From Burhinus oedicnemus (lineage: Eukaryota > Chordata > Aves > Charadriiformes > Burhinidae), in assembly GCA_008921705.1 (NCBI GenBank), contig VFFE01009165.1, positions 1,369,183 through 1,433,182 on the forward strand: a stretch of DNA of 64,000 nt, given 5' to 3'. This document shows, piece after piece, positions 53,101 through 63,536 of this stretch (position 1 is the stretch's first letter; every line of letters starts with the position of its first letter). The translations under genes and the position numbers were made by a program. Under the pieces are notes generated by a model. It had not been told where the DNA came from and ran no database searches. It saw only the letters and a list, made by a program, of their open reading frames with translations.

Positions 53101-56100
53101 TTTAAATGATGAACAAACTGCAGGATATTTGTCTACTGGCAAGGACTTTCTTTTTTGTGTAAAGGCATGTTGCCCTATTAGTACTTTTTAAAGTAACTCC
53201 TTTAAAAACGTTAAATTTCTGACCATACATTCCTTTCCTCACTTAGACACTGACAATTTGTTGCCCCTACCTTTGCTTGGTGGGTCTAAAGTAATGAACA
53301 AACATATTATGTCTTCCTTCTCATCTAAAATATGTGCTCCTTGCTTGATGCTTTTTAATTCTTTTGCTAAAATTGCAAGCCAGTAAAGCATGATTAGCGG
53401 CCATACACAAAATCTGTATGTGTATGTCAACACTACTGAAGGCACAATGTATAAAAGGCTTTCAAGTGTATGTAAAGCAAGCAAACAAACAAATTAATTA
53501 GTGTAATCACTGTAACTCCTGATTCTAGGAGGTATTCGTAAAAATACCCCATTTGTATTTATAAAATATATCCCATTTTTCCTTGAAATACACATTTCAA
53601 GTTAACAGTGTCATTTTAATCAGATGTATTGACTGAGACCACAAATCATCATAAAAGATAACCTTTATACTTGGTATGTCTGGAAAAGCAGCTAGACTCC
53701 TCAGAGGAACTAAAGAGGTTAACCAGGCGACAGAGATAAGTAGCTTTCAACCTCAGTTATTTTCTTCTGTATACGTATGGGACTGTGATTCTGTTAAAAT
53801 GAGTACATCAGTTCTGTTTATTATTCAGAGATTTCTTCAAAAGAGTAAGAAAAAATACATGAAATAAAGTATCACTGAGAATGAACTGACAGTAATTTAA
53901 TCAGTTACAAAGCAACTAGAAAAATGATGTTGCCTTCTACATGGCATATCAGAAAGCTATCTCACACTTAGCAGTAACATAATTTCTTTAAAAAGTCACT
54001 GAGTTTGTAAGCAATCTGTGTATCTCATTCATCGTTTTCTCACTAGTCCTTTCAAATTAGAAATACCATGAGAAATAGATATTGAAGACTGTCAGGGATA
54101 TCATGGATTAACTTTGAAAGAGAAAATAGTATTTTCAGAAAAAGGTTGGGAAAGAGACAGACATAAAATGTTTTAATGCAAAAAAAAAAAAGTAATTAGT
54201 ATTAAATTTTATTTTTTTTCAGGCCTAACTCATGCTTGGGGCAACTTACTCAGATATGATCTGTCTTGCTAGAGCTTACTGCAAGCTTAAGTTCTGTTTC
54301 ATAAATTAGAAACTTTGCATCTTCTTCCCCACGAAGCAAAGACAATTTAATGTTATGATGGTTGGTTTTCAACAGCATTATACATGCAGTGTTATAGATG
54401 TAAACCACCTCAATTAAAGGCTGCTTTCTCCTTTAGCAGATACAAGGAACTATTTTTCCCGCTCCGAATTTTAATCCTATTATGGATGCCCAGTTGCTAG
54501 GAGGAGCCCTACAGGGAATTAGTGAGTATCGTGACTGATTCTAACATTTTTTTTTTTTTTTTTTACTATCAGAAACAATTTCCTCACATTAAAATTGTTT
54601 TCTGTATCAGAATTTTTATACTCCTTGGACTTCTCATAAGGTTGTACAGCACCAAATCTTGTGTTCTGTTCTCAGGTTTTTTTAATGGAAAAGTGAGGAC
54701 TCAAACTTAATGTCAAATGAATCACAATGAGTATTACGGATCAAGGGAAATCTGAAGTATCTGTTTGATTAAGTTGGCTATAGATGAAAAGTTTTAAACA
54801 TTTTGCTAAACTTCAAACAGTACTTTTAATGCAATGTAGCTAACATGACAATGCAGAGATTATTCTCTTCATTTAATACTTCAAATACAAGTGCATTAAC
54901 CTTACTTTTAATTTACCTATCAAAGTACATGGAACAAAGTTCTAATTTCAAGGACAATTGGCAAAATAAAAAGTTCAGCCTCAGAGGAGTTTGTCTCCAT
55001 AGCTTTACAGGCACTGACACCCTGACCCCGACTCTTGGACACGACATTTGTCCTTGTGAGGAGGTTCAGTCACATATGTTGTCCCACTGATACCAGTCGT
55101 ATTACACAATTGAATAAAGTTATTGCAGGTTTTAAATATTTCCCAAGTCCTTCTTAGTTTTTACTGTAGAGACTACATAAGCTGTACAGACTCCTAGTGA
55201 TAATTATTTTCTGAAAAGTAAAAAGAAATCCTTATGCACAGTTTCAGTAATACTTCCATTTTGTGAGTTTTATGGAAATGAATCAGATAGATTGATGTTA
55301 AACCAGTGTCTTGCTAAAAAGCTGGTGTAATTGTGGCTAGATGACCCTGAAGAAGGAGAACTAAACCTGGTGTATAATGAGCAAACACAGACTTCCTCTG
55401 CCAACTTTAAAAAGTAAAAAAGTATTCAATGTCCAATTACATTTATGTCAAAATGGAACCTGTCAGTTATAGATTATATGATAAAATCTGTCTAGCAAAG
55501 CTATAATAGGTACAGAATAAGTATCTGTAACATATACATATTATGCCTATATAACAATGACTGGTAGAAACTTGAGAGAATATCCTACTCCATTCAGATG
55601 CTAGCTGATCCCCATGCTTTCCAGCCTAATTCATCTCTGCTGCAAGTGTGATAAAGTCAATTGATTTACACTTGGAGATACATTTATGCTGGAATGTCAT
55701 TAAAATGCTCAGCCATGTGAAACCACCAAGAGCCAACTTTTGAGATGAAAAAAAAAATTAAAATTATAAAACAATTTTCAGGATACGTTAATCATGATCT
55801 TCTTTTTCATAAGCAGTAAATACTGATTCATTATAGAAATTTAGCAGTATGCTTTAGCCATCAAGCAAAAGATCATAGGTAACCTTCAACAAAATGCCCT
55901 TGGAAATAGGTTAAAATAGTATATTTTTTAAAAATTCATAACTTATTTTTTATAGTTCCTCTGAAAATATATATCTTTCAATTTTTCAACAAATTATTTG
56001 ACCATGATTTGTCATCCCCATAAAAGAGATCCCTAATCCTGAAATGACAATTTAATCAATATCAATAGGGCATACAAGTACGACTTCCCAGGCTCAGCCA

Positions 56101-59100
56101 CAAATTCTGCTAGTGTGCCTAGTTCTGAATAGATGAAAGCCTCTATCTGTTTTATTGATGCTTTCAAATCCATTGAGCTTGAGAGAGATGGTGATGCATC
56201 TGATAATAACAGACTACTTCACTTTTTGCTGGTATTACACCAGCAAGTGAAAGGTACATAAGCACGATATATACAAGTGATGTTGGCTTATTAATCTGTT
56301 GACGCATTTTTTTCAAGAAATTAGGTTAGTGTTCTTGAACAAAACATGAATCACAAATTTAAGTAAATAACACTTTGTTAATTTAGAGTGTTGTGTTTCC
56401 TTTACAGGTTGTGAAAAAGATGTGTTGATTGATATCCTAACGCAGCGTTGCAATTCACAGCGGCTTATGATTGCCGAGGCATACAGAGACATGTATGGCA
56501 GGGTACGACACAGCCATTTTATACTTTCATGACTTCTGTCTCTCCTGTCTCCAGTGCGGTCGGTCAGCCCTTCTCTCAGATCAGTCACTGGAACCAAAAA
56601 CCTGGCAGACAGCTAGTTGGCACTAACAGATCAGCACACAACTTCGCTCATTTAGCTATTGATACCTCTGATGGTTTCAAATTGTCATTTATATAGCAGT
56701 AGAAGTATATCTGCCACACACAAAATTTAAAAAAAGAAGCGTGGAAAGTTCTTCTATAGTTCATTCTCCTCCTCTATTGATCAAACGAGAATTTCTGGAC
56801 AGACTTACTTCTTCCTTTTTTCAAGTTTTTGGAATACATAATAAAATTATATTGTAATTGGGTTGAAACACCAAAGAAAAACACTATACCAACAATTACA
56901 GGTAGTTGTACCTTACTCACACACTGATTTAGTGTTCTCATCTCAAGCACTGGCATTCTCAGACCTCATACCATGTAATCCCATCCATAGGCTAAGCACA
57001 ATACTCATCTGAGCTGCTTAATGTTAAATTTATTAATCTTTGAAAGGTGTTTCAAAACTTTTAAGACATAAAAAGCTAGGGGTTTTTTTTAAACTGCATC
57101 TCATCCATATTTACTGTATATAACAAGGTAATTTTTTTAATACAAGTTCTTAAACATACATAGAGATAGATATCCTCATTCTATTTCCAGATCTACTATT
57201 GCTAACTAAATGACTTTGGGAAAGTTGCATTTTCCTCAGTTACCCCAGCTATATAAGGGCAAAAATAACAGCAACACCTTTTGTAAAATCCCTGTGAAAT
57301 CTAATGATGAAAAGTGCTGTATGAAACTAGATACTATTGGAAAGCTAAAGAAGAAGCTGTGATTAAATTGACCGGACACGGTCTTACCCTAATAGAAGCC
57401 AGCCAAACATTTTAAATAAAACCCAGTTTTCTTCTTTTCCTGAAGCCTGAAAAAGTAACGGCTCACTGGAAAATGCCTTGAAGGTCAGTGTATGCTTGCT
57501 ATTGAATCAATCAGCATGAATGACGACAGTGAATTTGTGGAAATTCTACCATGCAGCCATCAGCCTTAATTAGAGTTAACTAGAAATGGTTCATTCAAAA
57601 AACTCCACATTAACTGCTGATGTGGTAGTCTGTTACACCACCAGTCTGTTAACCAGCAGGACAGCGTATTTTCTTCTTTGGGTAGCCAAGCAGTTTTCCA
57701 GACACGGCCTTTGTGCCAGTAGTATACCAATATACCTCAAAACCATTGACCTCCAAATATGCTGAAATGCCATCTTACTCAGAACTGGGGGAAAGAGAAG
57801 AGCTGGATTTAATCAGTGTAGTGGGTTGATTTTGTGTTGTTACTCACTTATAGGAGATCACTGGCTTTATTTGGACTGTTATAAAAATTCAAACACACAA
57901 TATTTGTGGTATTTTAGATGCAGCCTTATATGGATTAGTATGTTTTAAATAGACCAGAAAAGAACAATAACTGAATCACAGGTACCCTTACCTTCCAAAG
58001 ACTGTGACAATGACTGAAATCAGTGGAGCTGAACAATTAAAAGTATTTTTCTACTATGAGATATTAGGTTCCCATTACCATCACACATGCAAACCACACG
58101 TTCAGTGTTTATCCATGCAACATTCCTCACTGAGTTTTACAGAAAACTAAAGTATGCCAAGCTACCCAAAGGTGCCTGTGATAGTAAAGCACCCAAGCCC
58201 ATTCTTTTCAAGTCTTCATTTATCTCCTTAATCACTGAACGGTGCTCCTTCTCTACTCCACCCATATCATCTGGCTGGTTTCTTTTAACCGTTCCTCCAG
58301 AGTGTTTCAGCTGGACCCATCATTTTAACAAGGAAAAACATTTAAAAGCTCCATATAATTTTTTATCTTTAATTTCTGCCCTTTGATATATGAAGATGAC
58401 CTAGAGATATCACTAATGATATCTCAATAAAGAACTGCCAACTGTCTTTCAGGAATGGAGCTATGATTTGCCATATGTAGTATTAATAGAGAACAATTAT
58501 TGACTGGCTCACCACTAATCTATTTGGATTTTCTTTTCAAATCCAAAATAAAAAGATAAACAAATAAAAAAAATGCCTATGAAACAACAGTGCCTTTAAA
58601 TCCATACCTCTGTCAGCCATATTCAAACAACCTGAAGCACTATAAAGCCAGTGGCCACACGCCTAAAGATCTAGAACTAAAAAAGACAAAGAAAACTTCA
58701 GATGTCATTTTTAAGAATTTCAATGTCTAAAATATGAATAATAATAGAAGGGAAAGGCAAGCAAATGATTTTTATATTCCAGTAATGAGCTACAGAAAAT
58801 TCTGAAACTCATGGACCCAATCTTGCGTATACACCCACAATTTTAATTTAAATGAATCTGTTAACCACTGGGTATACTTGATAGCTCAAGATATATCAAG
58901 ATAGTCTTGATAGCTTTCATGTGGAAATGGGGGTCAGTACAAATTTGTACTATTCTAGTTCAGAGATGAAACAGGAATGCTGAGGTTTTTTGTCTCACCT
59001 GTGATAGTAGATATACTGAAACAGCTAATCTGGTTAGTGCTCCATGCAGTTTATTTGATTTATTCCTCAAAAGTTTGCTATCCTGGGAAGGAAATGCCAA

Positions 59101-62100
59101 ACAGGATGGGATGCGTCTTGCCCTGAATTGCTGCAGTTCACTATTCAGAAGATACTTTAGCACACGTCAGTCATAGCATTTCACTGGCTGTAATCTGTAT
59201 TAATGGATATACTGCATTAGGCAAATGTGCCATTCAGCAGTCTCAGTTTATGAGTGGTAAACGCTGCAGGACAGAGAATACAGACAGCTAGGCAATAACA
59301 GTTTTAGCCTTCTCAGTTTAATCCATTTCAATCCAATCCTCCACCCTCTTAATTTCAATTCGGTCTGTTCAATACGGTAGCCACTATGCCCATTCACTTG
59401 ACAAATGTAAAGTGTCACACATTAGAAGGAGAAATATATAAAAAAAAAAAATAAAACCCTGAACTGGCTGCATGATTCAGACATACATACAAGCTTTAAG
59501 ATTCCTTCCTACAATTAGCCTTCAAGGATTTCTTATAGCAGAGAAAAATAAGGAAATGTTAATAAGGACAACTTACAGTTGTCTTCGCTTATTTCTTAAT
59601 ACTTCATTTCTCCTAGTTCTGATTGCAGAAGTAATTTTTAATTAGTATCCATTTGTATTATTAATCCATTTTCCCACAGGCATGTTGTCAGAAGTGAAAT
59701 GTCTTAATGAATTAATTTCTATTCCATGTGTGATTTAGTGGTTGTCAAATGCATCTAATGTGCGTTCACTGAAGACTGCGTACATTTCTTCCTCATAAAT
59801 TGATTTTAATGTGTATGTGTTCTCCTTCATTGCTACTCTAGCTACTAATTTAATTATATTCAGATAGGTATCAAAACCAAAGTACAGGCCTGAAGAAGAT
59901 GCATCTCAGAAAAAAGAACAGTTTATATCATGGGAAACATTTCTGGTACTCTTTTAAATTCAGACTTAGGTCAGAACATATCTGACAGTTGCCCAGTGCT
60001 GTACAGAAATAAAAAAAATTTTAAAATGAGTGCACAAGTATCCTCTTAATCGAAAACAGCAGGAGTATAACTAACAAGCTTTTGGCATTCACAGTGTTTT
60101 GAAGGATGCTACTGGGAAAGGGGAGCGTGGGGAGGAAACTCTCATCCATTAGTCAGCTACCTGGCAAGCGAGTACTGAGGCACATGTGGGGGAAGCAGGG
60201 GAGTTCCTTTTTATTAATCCAGCATCTGTCAGAAGTACTGAATTCAGTTTGAATGCAATATATACATAAATTGAAGCACATAACCTTCCAGTAATCCAAA
60301 GCAGGTATTTTTATGTACTAGGAGCAACACGGATGATTTTTTAAATTATTCACATAGTGAGTAACACTGAAAAAAGCACAAGAAATTGCCTGTGTTCTAT
60401 GGGATTTGGCTTCCAAAGGTCCTTAGCTCCCACAGATTATTCTCACAGGGAATATGCCAATGGAAACTGCAGATGCTCTGCCACGGTATTCAGGTTTCCG
60501 AGCCTTTAAGTATTAGTTGCACTTAAACACCTGAATTTTCTTCTGTATTCTAATGAATCAAAAATCAACAATCCTATGTGGTCTACTTGCTTGTGTGTCT
60601 ATCGTTATCTCACCCATACTATTAGAAGAAGCAGGTACTATTTAAAAGAATATTTTTCATACTTAATTTTAGCCAGAATTCATCTTCAACAGTTCATCTT
60701 TATTCATCTACAGAGAAAACCATTAATACTTTTTTTAAGCTGTCTTCATAAAGTGTGACTATTGAAATAATCCTCTCTATGCATTTTCTTTTTCTTTTCA
60801 AGGATCTGATAACAGACCTAAAAGAGAATCTCTCTCACCACTTCAAAGATGTCATAGTTGGCTTGATGTATCCACCTGCCTCCTATGATGCCCATGAGCT
60901 CTGGCATGCCTTGAAGGTACTTGTCTAATTCAGAATTGCTTGGAGTCGCAGTCACTAATTACAGTACTGAACATATGTCAAATTGATTTTTTTGACATTT
61001 AAACGGCTGATAAACTGCTGGAAGCTAGTACACTGGATAGTTAGTACACTAGGTCATCAGACATGCAGTGCTATATGAAGCTTATTCACTGGTACGCTAA
61101 AACCAGCATAAGTAATATCTTAGTCATGTAACAAATACAACTGATTTAACACCCATGGTACACTCAGTAAGTAAAGAAATATTTATACAGAGAAATGTAA
61201 GGCCCTGATCCTGCAAGCATTTATGTATGTTACGAACAAGATTCATTTGAACAGCCAGTGCCATGCACTAAGCCTCCACCTCTGAAGAGACCAGTACTTC
61301 TTTAGTAGAACATCTCTTTACATAAACATTTGCAAATGACTCTGTGACAAAGCAATGATCACTCCCCTCAAATCAAACTGATTGTACATTTTGAAGAAAA
61401 TATTTCCTATTCTTCCCAGGATCTGAGCCTGTGCTCCTTAAACAACTGAAGCTTCGAAATAAACAAAAATACATTTTCAAAGGTTATGTAATTAAATGGT
61501 GAAATTCATTCCCGTGGGGCACTGTGGAGGCCAGAAGCACAAATCAGTTCATAAAGGACTTCAATAAATTCTTAGAAAACTGGTCTACTGTTGGCTACTG
61601 AAAATAATAATCCTTGGCAAATTCCTTCTCAGGAAATTCCTAAACTGCCAGTTCCTGGAAGATGGGAACATATCATAGCTCAACAGTGTTTTCCTTTTTG
61701 CTACTGTCCATGGCCACAAATAAGATACAGATTATATGACTCTGAGCAAGGTGATCTGTCTTACATATTTTGATAATCCCCTTAAGAAAAAATAAGATTG
61801 TTTTTTCTTGTCCTTCAGACACTTAAACCAATGCACTTTTTACATGTAGTTTTAATTACATTTGGCATTAAAAGGATTGTGAATATCATTGGTAGCACTG
61901 GAAGCATAACTTTTATTAAAATTATTGACAAGATTTCCTGCCAAAGTTGTATTTTTTTCTAAATGTGGCTCAAAGTTAACCTTTCTTATAGTATTCTATC
62001 TTAATCTGGATTCATATGGCCAAAGTAAAAAACAGGCCATATGTGTCTCCAGGCTCAGGTTCGATGTCATGTTCTCCCGTTATCCCAAATGCAGAATACT

Positions 62101-63536
62101 CACCAACATTATACATATGCATATCAAAAGCAGCATATGTAGCGTATCTTATGTCAATTCCAGTTTAAAAAATTAATTCAACACCTGTGGTAAAATACAG
62201 TGATTTGCAGCACTGCGTGCATGGCCATGCTTCTTCCCTTAAATACCAAGTTCTACAGTAGACATTACAGACTGTAACATTCCTAAATAAATTAAAAAAA
62301 AAAAAAAGACAGTAGAAGCACAACATAATACTTGTACTCGTATCTACTTCAAATTGCCTGAACGCTTGCTGGGAATGTATGCTCAATCTTTGCATCTGAT
62401 TTCTTTCAGCAAATCCTAAATTCTTAATAAAGCTCTAAAATTCTTCCCATTATATTTCTGTCAACACTAGTCTTGCTTCATTCCCCACTTGTTAATGTAT
62501 GTGCTGAAATTCAGATTAAGTAGGAATATATTTGCAATACAGAGTTCTACTATTAATTTAAAGTCATTTTCTATTTAAACAGGTAGACCATGCAAAAGTA
62601 CACTCTGCATTGCTCCAGCAGAGACTGCTATTCTTTTATTGCTTCTCGTAAGTGCAGCATTGCTTTATTCTAAAAGCTGTGGTTTCTACTAACAACATCT
62701 TTTCGTATTTACTTCTTTCCACACAGGGAGTAGATACAGAAGAAAAATGTCTAATTGACATATTAGCCTCAAGATCAAATATGGAGATCTTCCAGATGAA
62801 AGAAGCCTACTTGATGGGTAATGTTTTTCACAAGTGCACAGTAGCAGTTGTACTATGTGTGCTCTGGATGTATTAGCACACATGAAGGAACAGACCTACA
62901 AAAATGACTTCTCAATGCTAACTGGTTCCCTTCCCCCTCTTCTCCCATAACTATATACAAAAGGCTGAAGCAAAATGTTTAAAGTTGAAAATATGTCATA
63001 GTATTTTTGAGATGTATTGCTGCCTATGACGTTTGAAATACTTGGCAGCCACATTTGGGGATTTTCAGAAACTTGCACATTTAAAAAAAAAGTACATAAG
63101 CTGTCTTCCTTCAAAAAGTGCTTACTCAGGCTGGACACTCCACTCACCTGCCTTGATGGGTCATTTCCAAGTATCCCACTATCACACACCAGCAGCAGTG
63201 GTAGGCCTGTGCCATGCGTGGGTGGACGGGTGAGCCGGGGCAGCGGCTGAAGCCCCCCCAGCAGGGCCCAGACAGACCTGCCATCCCCATGGCTACATCC
63301 ATGTAGAACCTGCATGGGCTACTGTGGAACAGTCACTATAGGAAATGGACATTTAATAGTACCCTATTTATTTATCCTTTGTTTGCTAATCTTCACTAAT
63401 ACTATTCAGAGCATGTTCATTTGTGATTTAGATTATATGTTTTCGTTTTAACCTAGAGTATAATAATGATCTTCAACAAGATATTGATACTGAGACTTCA
63501 GGTCACTTCAGAGATACTCTCATGAACCTTGCTCAG
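41157..63536 (+). CDS. ANXA10: Annexin A10, 5' half (six coding exons, 3' part outside window)
   Basis: Annexins are cytosolic proteins that bind acidic phospholipid membranes, normally through calcium; ANXA10 is an atypical member that has lost most calcium sites and in mammals is expressed mainly in gastric and urothelial epithelium. Joining 41157-41174, 54440-54521, 56408-56502, 60803-60916, 62727-62817 and 63457-63536 gives 480 nt, 160 codons, without a stop. The product matches human ANXA10 as I remember it over its whole length, including NFNPIMDAQ, ILTQRCN, GLMYPP, YDAHELWHA, EIFQM and TSGHFRDTLMNL. All introns are GT-AG and phases agree (0, 1, 0, 0, 1, 0). Repeat 1 spans roughly residues 18-88 and repeat 2 starts near residue 90. 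Human ANXA10 has about 324 residues, so about half the gene lies to the right. Identity is very secure; exon 1 and the exact exon 2 acceptor are the softest points. Confidence 0.95.
45330..45356. repeat. Perfect inverted repeat, 10-bp stem and 7-nt loop
   Basis: ACAATGTATT, loop TCAAAAC, AATACATTGT; in ANXA10 intron 1. Confidence 0.95.
45832..45851. other. Assembly gap (20 N) beside a C-run
   Basis: Exactly 20 N, followed at once by C5-A-C6-A-T9 and preceded by C5TCCATC. The low-complexity flank probably caused the gap. It lies in ANXA10 intron 1. Confidence 0.98.
46665..47060 (-). mobile_element. Old CR1 3'-region fragment
   Basis: Reverse-complement CR1 order: ggcaggtcatctagcccagc, cctctggagactccacaatc, acagtaaaaaatgtcttctt and, near 47004, tgtctcttctccaggctaag. 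These match the blocks at 34735-35060 in the younger CR1. Divergence is high, so it is an old insertion. Confidence 0.75.
54440..54521 (+). CDS. ANXA10: ANXA10 exon 2 (N-terminal segment and start of repeat 1)
   Basis: 82 nt encode residues 7-33, beginning IQGTIFPAPNF and ending GALQGI, with one base left for the next codon (phase 1). The donor is GTGAGT at 54522. The acceptor is a tandem TAGCAG (54434-54439). Use of the second AG gives Ile-Gln-Gly directly after Tyr6, matching the human Tyr-Val-Gln-Gly order; use of the first would add one Gln. The segment carries the linker and the first helix of repeat 1. Confidence 0.95.
54522..56407 (+). other. ANXA10: ANXA10 intron 2
   Basis: 1.9 kb, GT-AG. 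A T18 run lies 25 bp after the donor (54547-54564). The rest is AT-rich single-copy sequence with no recognisable repeat or coding signal. Confidence 0.9.
54547..54564. repeat. Poly-T tract (T18)
   Basis: Uninterrupted T18, 25 bp downstream of the ANXA10 exon 2 donor. Confidence 0.95.
56408..56502 (+). CDS. ANXA10: ANXA10 exon 3 (repeat 1 core)
   Basis: 95 nt, acceptor tttacag at 56401-56407, donor GTACGA at 56503. The split codon A+GT gives Ser34, followed by CEKDVLIDILTQRCN and ending in MYGR (residue 65). This is the conserved annexin helix pattern ending in the (F/Y)GR motif. The loop that in calcium-binding annexins reads GxGTDE reads GISCEK here, so repeat 1 has no type II calcium site, as is also described for mammalian ANXA10. 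Confidence 0.97.
57188..57340 (+). mobile_element. MIR-like SINE fossil (amniote type)
   Basis: The core tgactttgggaaagttgcat, then tttcctcagttaccccagct, then atataagggcaaaaataaca follows the MIR core. The tail gatgaaaagtgctgtatgaa, then actagatactatt matches the amniote MIR-type ending 'gatgaaaagcgctatataagagctaggtatt'. In ANXA10 intron 3. Confidence 0.68.
58404..58425. repeat. Perfect inverted repeat, 8-bp stem and 6-nt loop
   Basis: GAGATATC, loop ACTAAT, GATATCTC; in ANXA10 intron 3. Confidence 0.9.
60803..60916 (+). CDS. ANXA10: ANXA10 exon 4 (end of repeat 1, start of repeat 2)
   Basis: 114 nt, phase 0 at both ends, acceptor ttttcaag ending at 60802 and donor GTACTT at 60917. Encodes residues 66-103, starting DLITDLKENL, which follows the GR of exon 3 as in other annexins (GR-DL). 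It continues through HHFKDV, GLMYPP and YDAHELWHALK, with Trp99 in the first helix of repeat 2. It is highly similar to the human exon. Confidence 0.97.
60917..62726 (+). other. ANXA10: ANXA10 intron 4
   Basis: 1.8 kb, GT-AG. Holds an L3-like LINE 3' end at 61495-61765 and, at 61204-61216, a 13-mer also present in intron 1. An A14 run is at 62294-62307. The rest is unremarkable. Confidence 0.9.
61495..61765 (+). mobile_element. L3/CR1-like LINE 3' end, ancient
   Basis: aaattcattcccgtggggca, then ctgtggaggccagaagcaca, ttcataaaggacttcaataa, attcttagaa, gttggctact and ctgccagttcctggaagatg follow the order of the L3-type CR1 3' region common in turtles and crocodilians ('aattccttgc..gg..gttgtggaggcc..aaag', 'ttcaaaaagga..tagataaattcatgga', 'ggctatta', 'ctgccagaagctggga'). 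It is old and diverged, in ANXA10 intron 4, in sense orientation. Confidence 0.7.
62727..62817 (+). CDS. ANXA10: ANXA10 exon 5 (repeat 2 calcium-loop exon)
   Basis: 91 nt, acceptor cacacag ending at 62726, donor GTAATG at 62818, ending in phase 1. Encodes residues 104-133: the loop GVDTEEKC, then LIDILASRSN, EIFQMKEAY and LM. In human ANXA10 the loop is GVGTDE as I recall it. Here the second glycine is Asp (GAT at 62733-62735), so the canonical GxGT type II calcium motif is broken, although the acidic cap residue about 39 positions later (Glu146, exon 6) is kept. Confidence 0.96.
62818..63456 (+). other. ANXA10: ANXA10 intron 5
   Basis: 639 bp, GT-AG, with a GC-richer patch around 63180-63310 that I could not assign to a family. 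Confidence 0.9.
63457..63536 (+). CDS. ANXA10: ANXA10 exon 6 (repeat 2 continued)
   Basis: 80 nt, acceptor cctag ending at 63456, donor GTACTG at 63537, ending in phase 0. The split codon G+AG gives Glu134, then YNNDLQQDIDTETSG, HFRDTLMNLAQ (to residue 160). Glu146 in DTETSG is the position of the acidic cap ligand of the repeat 2 calcium site. The next exon, expected to begin with the GTREEG-type linker, is not in the window. Confidence 0.96.

Larger units (their letters stand above)
41175..54439 (+). other. ANXA10: ANXA10 intron 1 (13.3 kb)
   Basis: GTGAGT donor and TAGCAG acceptor. Contents: an AT-rich first part; an unassigned, moderately GC-rich patch around 42940-43120; a perfect 10-bp hairpin at 45330-45356; an assembly gap at 45832-45851; an old CR1 fragment at 46665-47060; and a short lysine-rich open frame at 48267-48488 on the - strand that I could not identify. 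I recognised no further exons. Confidence 0.85.
56503..60802 (+). other. ANXA10: ANXA10 intron 3
   Basis: 4.3 kb, GT-AG. Contains a MIR-like SINE at 57188-57340 and a perfect 8-bp hairpin at 58404-58425. No other coding or repeat signal was recognised. Confidence 0.9.

Noticed and set aside
57820..57850. Resemblance to a bird ERV LTR start (agtgggttgattttg)
   Set aside because: Only a few bases match, with no LTR body or partner.
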